Positions 57,176 to 64,000 of a stretch of DNA of 64,000 nucleotides are shown here, one piece after another. The notes under the pieces were generated by a model. That model did not search any database. It was not told where the DNA came from and saw only the letters and a list, made by a program, of their open reading frames with translations. Position 1 is the stretch's first letter, and each line of letters starts with the position of its first letter. The position numbers and the translations under genes are program-made. Source of the DNA: UBA7703 sp963667195 (GTDB taxonomy: Bacteria; Bacillota; Clostridia; Christensenellales; CAG-138); contig OY762962.1 of NCBI GenBank assembly GCA_963667195.1, positions 2,790,001 through 2,854,000 of the forward strand, read 5' to 3'.

Positions 57176-57623
57176 GAGCGGCGGCAAGTGTCTGCTTGAT
57201 CGCGAGCCTTGCGAGCTCGTCACAGCGGTTGTTATAAGGATTATCCGAATGACCCTTGACTTTAACGAATTGATAGCTGTGTATTTGCAGCAAGCTGAGT
57301 AATTCACGCCAGAGATCCTGATTTTCTACGTCGCGTTTTGAGGACGTTTTCCAACCATTGGCCTGCCAGTTGTTCAGCCAGTTCTGATGAAATGCGTTAC
57401 AGACGTACGCGCTGTCCGTATGAATCGCAATTTTGCAGGAAACCTTCAGCGCACGCACGGCTTCAATGACCGCGCGCAGCTCCATACGGTTGTTCGTTGT
57501 CTCCGGCTCAAAACCGGACAACTCCTTTTTCTGTTCCTGATACATCAAAATCGCGCCCCAGCCGCCCGGACCCGGGTTGCCGGAGCACGCGCCGTCCGTA
57601 TAGATCGTAACCTGTTTCATCAT
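57165..57623 (-). CDS. rnhA: Ribonuclease HI
   Basis: A 152-residue RNase H that cuts RNA in RNA-DNA hybrids. Acidic catalytic residues are visible in IYTDGACSGNPG (Asp10), NNRMELRA, HTDSAYV and NNRCDELAR. Two in-frame ATGs start the gene; the first has CAGGG close by, so either could be used. The terminator hairpin overlaps its stop. It lies 30 bases after proC on the same strand. Confidence 0.95.
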   Translation of the reverse strand: MMKQVTIYTDGACSGNPGPGGWGAILMYQEQKKELSGFEPETTNNRMELRAVIEAVRALKVSCKIAIHTDSAYVCNAFHQNWLNNWQANGWKTSSKRDVENQDLWRELLSLLQIHSYQFVKVKGHSDNPYNNRCDELARLAIKQTLAAAQNT

Positions 57624-57653
57624 CCCTGTTCTTTCCGTATTATATATAATATA

Positions 57654-58466
57654 TTATTTGCTCATGCGCTCGGATTTCTCACGGCAGGCATCGACCGCCG
57701 CGATCACGGCACCGCGAAACCCTTTTTGTTCCAGCATGGCAACGGCGTCAATCGTCGTTCCGCCCGGCGAGCAAACGCGATCCTTCAGCTCGCCCGGATG
57801 CACGCCTGTTTCGGATACCATCATGGCGGAACCCTTCACCGTCTGCGCCGCGAGCTTGAGCGCGATCGGTCTCGGCAGCCCCGCCTTCACGCCGCCGTCC
57901 GCAAGCGCCTCAATAAAGAGATACACATACGCGGGCCCGCTGCCGCTGACCGCCGTAACGGCGTCCATGAGCTTGGGCTCGAGGCTGATCACGTCGCCAA
58001 CCGCGCCAAACATCGTTTCTGCAAACGCGCGCTCTTCGTCCGTCAGTGAATCGCCCGATTCAAACACGATCATGCCTTCGCCGATCATCGCGGGCGTATT
58101 CGGCATCACGCGCAGCACACGCGTGCTGGCGGGCAGCGCTTTTTTGAGCCTCTCCCCTCCCCATCCTGCGGCGATGGAGACGACTGCCTTGTTCGCAAAG
58201 CGGTCAAACTGCTCTTCGAATAAATACGCACATATGTTCGGTTTAACGGCGATCAGCAAAAGATCACTTTTTTCGATCAAACTTGCAAGCGAATCGGCAA
58301 CGGCAACGCCGAGGTCGCGCTCAAGCGCGCGGCACTTCTCCGTGTCCGGATCATAGACCGCGGTTTTATCACCGGAGGCATAGCCGCTGGTCAGATATCC
58401 GCGCAGGATCGCTTCGCCCATGTTCCCGGCTCCGATGACGCCGAGTCGAATCGTATTGGAACGCAT
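57654..58466 (-). CDS. proC: Pyrroline-5-carboxylate reductase
   Basis: A 270-residue NAD(P)H-dependent reductase for the last step of proline synthesis. Rossmann motif GVIGAGNMGEAI near the start and the family signature VSGSGPAYVYLFIEALADGGVKAGLPR in the C-terminal part. AGAGGATG precedes the ATG. A strong extended -10 (TGTTATAAT) lies about 50 bases upstream on the minus strand. Confidence 0.95.
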   Translation of the reverse strand: MRSNTIRLGVIGAGNMGEAILRGYLTSGYASGDKTAVYDPDTEKCRALERDLGVAVADSLASLIEKSDLLLIAVKPNICAYLFEEQFDRFANKAVVSIAAGWGGERLKKALPASTRVLRVMPNTPAMIGEGMIVFESGDSLTDEERAFAETMFGAVGDVISLEPKLMDAVTAVSGSGPAYVYLFIEALADGGVKAGLPRPIALKLAAQTVKGSAMMVSETGVHPGELKDRVCSPGGTTIDAVAMLEQKGFRGAVIAAVDACREKSERMSK

Positions 58467-58514
58467 ATGGTCATCCTCTTCTCATGATAGTTGTGATTTT
58501 ATGTTGTTTTGCTT

Positions 58515-58523
58515 ATTATAACA
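58515..58523 (-). promoter_or_regulatory. proC: Extended -10 promoter of proC
   Basis: TGTTATAAT read on the minus strand; no good -35 is visible. Leader about 40 bases. Confidence 0.55.
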
Positions 58524-58527
58524 GAGT

Positions 58528-58567
58528 TTCGCCTGCCGGAGTAGTAACTTTACTTCCGGCAGGCGAA
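58528..58567 (-). terminator. Hairpin after valS
   Basis: TTCGCCTGCCGGA and TCCGGCAGGCGAA are perfect 13-base arms around a 14-base loop. The T-run is poor, so it may need a factor or act mainly in RNA stability. Confidence 0.55.
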
Positions 58568-58571
58568 TTGT

Positions 58572-61205
58572 TTATGCCAGTGTTTCGAGCCGCTCCGTCA
58601 GCTTGGAGAGCATCTCCTCTGCTGCGGCGAGCTTGCCTTTTTCCTCATCCACAACGCTTTGCGGTGCTTTGGCGAGGAATCCCTCGTTGTGCAGCTTGCC
58701 GTTTGCGCGGGAGATATCTCCGCTCAAGCGCTCGATTTCCTTTTGAATGCGCGCGCGCTCCTTCTCGGGATCGATCAGCGAGGAAAGCGGAATAACCGCT
58801 TCGATTCCCTCGCAGACGATATGCACGTCGCTCTTGGGAATCTCGCCCGTCTCAGTGGAGACTGTTGCGTGTTCCACACCGGCTAGCTTGCTCAGGTACA
58901 CGGTCATCGTTTCAAACGCTTTCGCGTCCGCCTTGTCCACGACGAGACGCGCGCCGATTCTCTGCGCCGGCGGCACCTTCATCTCCGCACGGAGATTGCG
59001 GATCGAGCGGACAAGCTCCATTAGCTTCTCCATACGCGCGCAGTCTTCGCTGTAGGCGTTGAATCGCTCGTCCTCTTTCGGCCAAGCGGAGAGCATGATC
59101 GTGGGCTCGTCGGAGAGTTTCGTGAAGATCTCCTCCGTGATGAACGGCATGAACGGATGCAGCAGCTTCAGGCTCGCCTTGAGCACGTGAATGAGCACCG
59201 CGCTAACGGTTGCCTTCTCCTCCGCGCTCTCGCCATAGAGGCGCGTTTTCGCGATCTCGATGTACCAGTCGCAGTATTCCGACCAGATGAAGTCGTAGAT
59301 CTTCTGCGCCGCCATGCCGAGCTCGAACCCATCGAGGTTCTTCGTTACCTCGTTGATGATCGCGTTGAGACGATTGAGAATCCACTTGTCTGCAATTTCC
59401 AGCTTGCTCTCGTCCGGCAGATCGCCAGCGGTCTCGTCCGCACCCATCAGCACAAAGCGGGACGCGTTATAGACCTTGTTGCAGAAGTTACGCGCGGCTT
59501 CCACCTTTTCCCAATAGAAGCGCATGTCGTTGCCCGCGGAGTTGCCCGCCAGTAGCGAGAAGCGGAGTGAATCTGCGCCGTGCTTTTCGATGACTTCTAG
59601 CGGATCGATGCCGTTGCCGAGGGACTTGCTCATCTTTCTGCCCTGGCTGTCGCGCATGATGCCGTGGACATAAACCGTTTCAAACGGGCGCTCATGCATG
59701 ACCTCGTAACCAAACACGATCATGCGCGCGACCCAGAAGAAGATGATGTCGTAGCCGGTCACCAGTGTGTCGGTCGGGTAGAAATACTTGAGTTCTTCCG
59801 TCTGCTCCGGGTAGCCCAGCGTGGAGAATGGCCACATGCCGGAACTGAACCATGTGTCGAGAACATCCTCATCCTGCCGCACGGGCGCGCCGCACTTCGG
59901 GCATTTTTCAGGTTTCGTTTCCGAAACGACCATCTCGCCGCACGCGTCGCAATAATACGCGGGGATGCGGTGGCCCCACCAGAGTTGGCGGGAAATGCAC
60001 CAGTCGCGGATGTTGTCCATCCAGTTGAAATACGTCTTCTCAAAACGTTCCGGCACGAACTTCACTTCGCCGTTTCGCACGGCCTCGATGGCGGGCTTTG
60101 CCAGAGGCTTCATGTCCACGAACCATTGCTTCGAGACAATTGGTTCCACCGTGGAGTGGCAGCGATAGCAGGTACCGACGTTGTGCGCATACGGCTCAAT
60201 CTTGATCAGATTTCCGCTTTCTTCCAGCTCTTTGACGATCGCCTTACGGCACTCAAAGCGCTCGAGGCCCACGAACTTGCCACCGTTCTCGTTGATGTAA
60301 CCCGCGTCGGTATACACGCGAATCACGGGCAGCCCCTGCCGCATTGCGACTTCAAAGTCGTTGGGATCGTGCGCCGGCGTGATCTTCACGGCGCCCGTGC
60401 CGAACTCCATCTCGCAGTATTCATCGCCTACGATCGGGATTTCGCGTCCCACGGCGGGCACGATCACGGTTTTACCGATCAGGTGCTTGTATCTCGGGTC
60501 TTCCGGGTTCACGGCAACGCCGGTATCGCCCAGCATGGTCTCGGGACGCGTGGTGGCAACCGTGATGGAGTAACTCTTGTCCGGCGCGTCATAGCGCACA
60601 TGCCAGAGGTGGCTGTGCTGCTCTTCATATTCCACTTCTGCGTCCGAAAGCGCGGTTTTGCAGTCCGGGCACCAGTTGATGATGCGGTCTCCGCGATAGA
60701 TGAGTCCCTTGTTATAGAGGCTCACGAACACCTTGGTCACGGCTTTGCTGCAACCTTCGTCCATAGTAAAGCGTTCCCGCTCCCAGTCGCAGGAGGAGCC
60801 AAGATAGCGAAGCTGCTTGACGATCGTGGAGCCATATTCCTCTCGCCACGCCCAGGCGCGCTTGAGGAAGCCTTCGCGGCCGATGTCTTTCTTGGTGATG
60901 CCTTCCTTCGCCATCTGCTCCACGATCTTCACTTCCGTCGCGATCGAGGCATGGTCGGTGCCCGGCATCCAGAGCGCTTCATAGCCGCTCATGCGCTTAT
61001 AGCGAATCAGCACATCCTGCAGCGTCTCGTCGATCGCGTGGCCCATGTGGAGCTTGCCCGTGATGTTGGGCGGCGGAATCACGATGGTATACGGCGGTTT
61101 GCCGGTGTTGGGACGCGCGTGAAAATAGCCGCGCTCCTCCCAGGTTTTGTAGAGCGCGCTTTCCACCCGCGCGTGATCGTAGGTTTTTTCCATTTCGGGA
61201 CGCAT
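58572..61205 (-). CDS. valS: Valyl-tRNA synthetase
   Basis: Class I synthetase of 877 residues. The HIGH-type motif is in PPNITGKLHMGHA (near residue 45) and KMSKS is complete in GRKMSKSLGNG. An editing domain lies between them, with a zinc-like CDACGEMV and CPKCGAPV insert. A C-terminal coiled coil completes the standard length. AGGAAGAG precedes the ATG. A T-box leader controls it. Confidence 0.97.
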   Translation of the reverse strand: MRPEMEKTYDHARVESALYKTWEERGYFHARPNTGKPPYTIVIPPPNITGKLHMGHAIDETLQDVLIRYKRMSGYEALWMPGTDHASIATEVKIVEQMAKEGITKKDIGREGFLKRAWAWREEYGSTIVKQLRYLGSSCDWERERFTMDEGCSKAVTKVFVSLYNKGLIYRGDRIINWCPDCKTALSDAEVEYEEQHSHLWHVRYDAPDKSYSITVATTRPETMLGDTGVAVNPEDPRYKHLIGKTVIVPAVGREIPIVGDEYCEMEFGTGAVKITPAHDPNDFEVAMRQGLPVIRVYTDAGYINENGGKFVGLERFECRKAIVKELEESGNLIKIEPYAHNVGTCYRCHSTVEPIVSKQWFVDMKPLAKPAIEAVRNGEVKFVPERFEKTYFNWMDNIRDWCISRQLWWGHRIPAYYCDACGEMVVSETKPEKCPKCGAPVRQDEDVLDTWFSSGMWPFSTLGYPEQTEELKYFYPTDTLVTGYDIIFFWVARMIVFGYEVMHERPFETVYVHGIMRDSQGRKMSKSLGNGIDPLEVIEKHGADSLRFSLLAGNSAGNDMRFYWEKVEAARNFCNKVYNASRFVLMGADETAGDLPDESKLEIADKWILNRLNAIINEVTKNLDGFELGMAAQKIYDFIWSEYCDWYIEIAKTRLYGESAEEKATVSAVLIHVLKASLKLLHPFMPFITEEIFTKLSDEPTIMLSAWPKEDERFNAYSEDCARMEKLMELVRSIRNLRAEMKVPPAQRIGARLVVDKADAKAFETMTVYLSKLAGVEHATVSTETGEIPKSDVHIVCEGIEAVIPLSSLIDPEKERARIQKEIERLSGDISRANGKLHNEGFLAKAPQSVVDEEKGKLAAAEEMLSKLTERLETLA

Positions 61206-61254
61206 TGTCTTTCTCTTCCTGCCTTCTTCAAAAATACGGTTTCAGTTTCGTACA

Positions 61255-61526
61255 AAATAAAAAGCGCCCACTTCGCCAAAGGACGAAGCGGACGCTCGCG
61301 GTACCACCTTTGTTGAATGCAACATTTTCAATCAATCGGTCACATTCCTCTCAAGCATCCGTAACGTGAATAATACGGGAAACGCTACAAATGACTTTCG
61401 CGTCTCCGGCTCCGATGCGACCTTCCGCGTCCGCTCCGCAAACCGCCTCCCAGCAAATGGCGGTCTCTCTTTGTGCGGCGTCAGCGCGTACTCCTCATCT
61501 TCACAGCCGTTAAAATTCATTCGATT
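61255..61526 (-). ncRNA. T-box riboswitch upstream of valS
   Basis: On the minus strand the T-box core AGGTGGTACCGCGAGCG (61294-61309) is followed by a terminator stem with arms AGCGTCCGCTTCG and CGAAGTGGGCGCT and a T-run (61254-61296). A stem I region with AGGAGTACG and a specifier candidate GTC (61419-61421) agree with valine. Uncharged tRNA-Val would favour read-through into valS. Confidence 0.88.
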
Positions 61527-61532
61527 GACGTT

Positions 61533-61561
61533 AGTCTAGCCGAATGCGGCCATTTTGTCAA
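61533..61561 (-). promoter_or_regulatory. valS: Promoter of the valS T-box transcript
   Basis: TTGACA (61556-61561) and TAGACT (61533-61538) on the minus strand are exactly 17 bases apart. Transcription should start near 61526. Confidence 0.75.
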
Positions 61562-61565
61562 GCGC

Positions 61566-63437
61566 TTATGCGGCATCCTGCAAAAGCGAGTTCGCCCAGA
61601 TATCGATGCGCTCTTTAATCAGGTCAAAGTTCGCGGGGCCAAGATCAAGATACGTCTTCAAGTAAGCGCTCATGTCAAATTTGTCGCCCAGCTCGCTCTG
61701 TGTGTCGCGATAGAGTTGCGCCGTCTCGCAATACCCGATGGCATAATCAAAGAAGTAATACGGCTGATCGATGACTGTGTTGTAATAGATCGATGCTACA
61801 TACTTGCCGTCAAAGCCCAGCTCCGTGATCGCGTTTTCCAGCGCCTCGTCCGTGTATCCGTAGTAGTTGACGAGAATGCTGATGATCGCGGGGAGAATTG
61901 CGTTTGCGATCATGCCGTTGTCGAAGTTGTAACGCACATAGTCTTCGTCATACTGCTTCTGGTTCTCCATGGTGAGGAATTCCGCAAACTGCGCCCAGCC
62001 CTCCGCATAGCCGCTGAAGTTTGCCGCGCGCTGCATAAGACCTAAGCTATCCATGCTGCGCTGGTAGATGTATTGGTACATGTGTCCCGGATAGCCTTCG
62101 TGCGCAAGCGTTAAGAGCATCGTCGGGTCTTCAGTCGCGGTGTTGATAAAGATCGTGTTGTCCTTCCAGTCGTCCAACGCGGGAATCACGTATGCCGCGG
62201 GAGCAAATTGATCCTGAAGCTCTTCCGGCACGTCGGTCAGCGTCACATTGTGCTCCGGCAACACGGGCAGAAGCGGCTGAATCAGCTTTTGCAGGTAGTC
62301 CAGGTCGTCCTGCATATTGCCGCTGGTCACCTGAATCTGCTTGTCGTTGATATCAGGGGTATCGGTGCTGATCTGGATGACCTGATACAGCAGATAGTTC
62401 AGCTCGGTCTTGAGCATCTCAAGGTTTTCCTCTACCGTAAGGTAGTTGCAGCCCGCAGACTGCATGGAGTACTCAAAGTATTCCTTTTGCAGATCGGTAT
62501 ACTTGGATGCTTCCTCATATGTGCGGCAGCTCTTGCGCAGATCATTGAGTCCGTCATAGAGCGTTTGGAACGAATTGATATACTCATTCTTGAGCAGGCT
62601 GTCGTTCTTATCCTTATATGCTTTTGCCTGATCCGCGGTCAGATCGGTGAGCTTATCGATGCCCTCGTTAAATGTAACATACAAAAACGAAGTATCCTTC
62701 GAGTCGATGATCGCTTTGCAGTCTTCCAGGATTGCATCCAGCGCGGGCTCCGTCATAAACATGCCGAGCTCCGCGCGCTTTTGCTCATAGGCAAGAATCT
62801 GGCCCATGTAACGCGGCATATCCGCAAGCAAGGTCAGATAATCTTCCACATCCTGCACATTCTTCAACTCAAACAATGCAAACGATAGCGGCAGGTTCGA
62901 GTGTATTCCGCTGTATTCGGTCAGCGGCTCATAGTAATATTCGAACTTGTTCTCCGCGGCATAGTCCGTCAGGAACTCGTTTAACACATCGTAGGAAAAC
63001 TGCGATTCCGGCTTGATCTGCTCACGATCGATCGCGTTGAGACGCTCCAGATAAACGCCTGCTTCCTTGGTCATGCGCGCGGTGTCTTCCTCGGTGAACT
63101 CGCCGAGCGTCATTTTCACATTTGCGCGATCAATGCCGAAGTTTTTCGGATCATCGATGAACATATGGTAGGAGTATCCGTCGGACGTTGCATACCAGCG
63201 GAATACGTCGAGGTCCAGCGCGTGAAAGTCCGCTTCCGCGGCATCGCTGACCGAGAACGTCGGTTCCGGTGTAGGCGTTGCTTCTGCGGCCGGTGCTTCG
63301 GTCGAGTCCGACTCAATGGTGATAGGCTGGGTCACCGTGTTGTCCGGCAATTTACAACCGGAGAATACGCTCATCAGAAGGATCATCGCCATCACGAGCG
63401 CAATGAGTCTGCTGGTTCGGTTCGCTTGAGAATTCAT
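61566..63437 (-). CDS. DUF885-family lipoprotein, putative metallopeptidase
   Basis: A 623-residue exported lipoprotein. Signal peptide with lipobox VFSGC and lipidated Cys28, then a Thr/Pro/Glu tether (about 29-60), then a DUF885 domain to the C-terminus. The HEGYPGH motif near residue 456 gives metal-binding histidines and a catalytic Glu, as in this family's proposed peptidases. The ATG at 63437 has AAGGAGATA upstream; the open frame starts 16 codons earlier without a site. Peptide substrate inferred only. The valS T-box promoter begins at its stop codon. Confidence 0.87.
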   Translation of the reverse strand: MNSQANRTSRLIALVMAMILLMSVFSGCKLPDNTVTQPITIESDSTEAPAAEATPTPEPTFSVSDAAEADFHALDLDVFRWYATSDGYSYHMFIDDPKNFGIDRANVKMTLGEFTEEDTARMTKEAGVYLERLNAIDREQIKPESQFSYDVLNEFLTDYAAENKFEYYYEPLTEYSGIHSNLPLSFALFELKNVQDVEDYLTLLADMPRYMGQILAYEQKRAELGMFMTEPALDAILEDCKAIIDSKDTSFLYVTFNEGIDKLTDLTADQAKAYKDKNDSLLKNEYINSFQTLYDGLNDLRKSCRTYEEASKYTDLQKEYFEYSMQSAGCNYLTVEENLEMLKTELNYLLYQVIQISTDTPDINDKQIQVTSGNMQDDLDYLQKLIQPLLPVLPEHNVTLTDVPEELQDQFAPAAYVIPALDDWKDNTIFINTATEDPTMLLTLAHEGYPGHMYQYIYQRSMDSLGLMQRAANFSGYAEGWAQFAEFLTMENQKQYDEDYVRYNFDNGMIANAILPAIISILVNYYGYTDEALENAITELGFDGKYVASIYYNTVIDQPYYFFDYAIGYCETAQLYRDTQSELGDKFDMSAYLKTYLDLGPANFDLIKERIDIWANSLLQDAA

Positions 63438-63511
63438 GAATATCTCCTTTTCTGTTGTGTTCAATCGAAAACGGATATCGGACACGCTTGCAGCTATCTA
63501 AACAGCTCGCG

Positions 63512-64000
63512 TTATCGTTCCAACTCTTTTAGACGCTCCAGCACTTCGGATTCGTCTCGAATTTCGCCCGCTTTTCGCAGCGCATTCGTAAAATAGTCCG
63601 GCAACGGTGCGTAAAACACCATCTTTTCCTTTGTGCGCGGGTGTTCAAACACAAGGCGGTAGCCGTGCAGCGCCTGTCCCTGCAGCCCGAATGGTCGCTT
63701 CTCGCGCCCGTAGACGTCGTCTCCTGTGACAGGGTGTTGACGGCTGGCCATATGTACACGAATCTGGTGCGTTCTGCCGGTCTCCAGCTCGATTTGGAGC
63801 AGCGTGTATTGCCCGTATCGCGCGGCAACGCGCCAGTGTGTCACGGCGTCTCTGCCGCCCTGCACAATCGCCATACGCTTGCGATCGACCGGGTGTCGCG
63901 CGAGCGGCGCGTTGACGGTGCCTTCCTCCTCGCGAATGTTGCCGTCCACGAGAGCAGCGTAACTGCGGTGCGCGCTGTGGTCGCGAAACTGATCGCTCAG
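63512..64000 (-). CDS. RluA/RluD-family pseudouridine synthase, C-terminal fragment
   Basis: The gene enters the window from the right edge on the minus strand; 162 codons plus stop are visible, without start or catalytic HRLD motif. The segment HRSYAALVDGNI and ETGRTHQIRVHMA with HPVTGDDVYG is characteristic of large-ribosomal-RNA pseudouridine synthases of the RluA/RluD type. The target uridine cannot be determined. It lies 74 bases upstream of the DUF885 lipoprotein start. Confidence 0.88.
   Translation of the reverse strand: MSDQFRDHSAHRSYAALVDGNIREEEGTVNAPLARHPVDRKRMAIVQGGRDAVTHWRVAARYGQYTLLQIELETGRTHQIRVHMASRQHPVTGDDVYGREKRPFGLQGQALHGYRLVFEHPRTKEKMVFYAPLPDYFTNALRKAGEIRDESEVLERLKELER

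Noticed and set aside
58220..58236. Second SOS-box-like sequence (CACATATGTTCG)
   Set aside because: It lies inside the proC coding region and matches only part of the consensus, so it is probably chance.
59664..61316. A 550-codon open frame on the plus strand opposite valS
   Set aside because: It is antisense to valS, which has all its motifs, and runs into the T-box leader. No ribosome-binding site or domain.

Overview
The window looks like a chromosome segment of an anaerobic, GC-rich member of the Firmicutes (Clostridia-like), probably gut-associated; this is inferred from gene content only. Evidence: an oxygen-sensitive ribonucleotide reductase pair (nrdD/nrdG), a valS T-box leader, a Bacillus-type SOS box at lexA, a miaB–ylbF-like–mutS–mutL–miaA cluster, a XerS-like single recombinase, and a selenium-dependent xanthine dehydrogenase locus. 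Nine tRNA genes are present; no rRNA, CRISPR array or insertion sequence was seen.

Layout. 1–3.1 kb: a truncated membrane protein, two tandem short-chain dehydrogenases and a DUF89 phosphatase. 3.3–11.6 kb: a 2-oxoacid dehydrogenase complex (E2, E3, fused E1 alpha-beta), transketolase and lipoate-protein ligase. 11.7–12.5 kb: an SPFH membrane protein. 12.8–26.8 kb: a purine-use island. On the minus strand it has ssnA, ygfK and a molybdenum hydroxylase; divergently on the plus strand it has a threonine synthase-like enzyme and a four-gene BMP-type ABC importer. 27–32.4 kb: serC–serA, then nrdD and nrdG. 32.4–36.9 kb: membrane, cell-wall and lipid genes and a tRNA-Glu. 37–42.4 kb: a redox and detoxification neighbourhood with CDGSH protein, FMN reductase, pirin, LigB-type dioxygenase, TetR regulator and FAD oxidoreductase. 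42.5–45.4 kb: a small accessory patch with two AT-rich orphan genes beside an eight-tRNA array (45.5–46.3 kb). 46.4–54.9 kb: tRNA modification and mismatch repair genes. 55–57.1 kb: lexA, an SOS-linked Cys-rich protein, and a tyrosine recombinase beside a perfect 14-6-14 inverted repeat. 57.2–64 kb: rnhA, proC, T-box-controlled valS, a DUF885 lipoprotein and a truncated RluA-type pseudouridine synthase.

How it fits together. The importer (21.6–26.8 kb) probably brings in purines or nucleosides. The Mo/Fe-S hydroxylase lacks an FAD domain and lies in one operon with YgfK, an FAD/NAD(P)/Fe-S protein that could serve as its electron partner, and with the amidohydrolase SsnA. The lipoate ligase would lipoylate the E2 subunit encoded upstream. 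The most unusual signals are the recombinase-adjacent inverted repeat, which resembles a dif or lox core site; two genes whose promoters leave almost no 5' leader; a double palindromic operator in front of the TetR gene; and an SOS box shared by lexA and an eight-cysteine protein.
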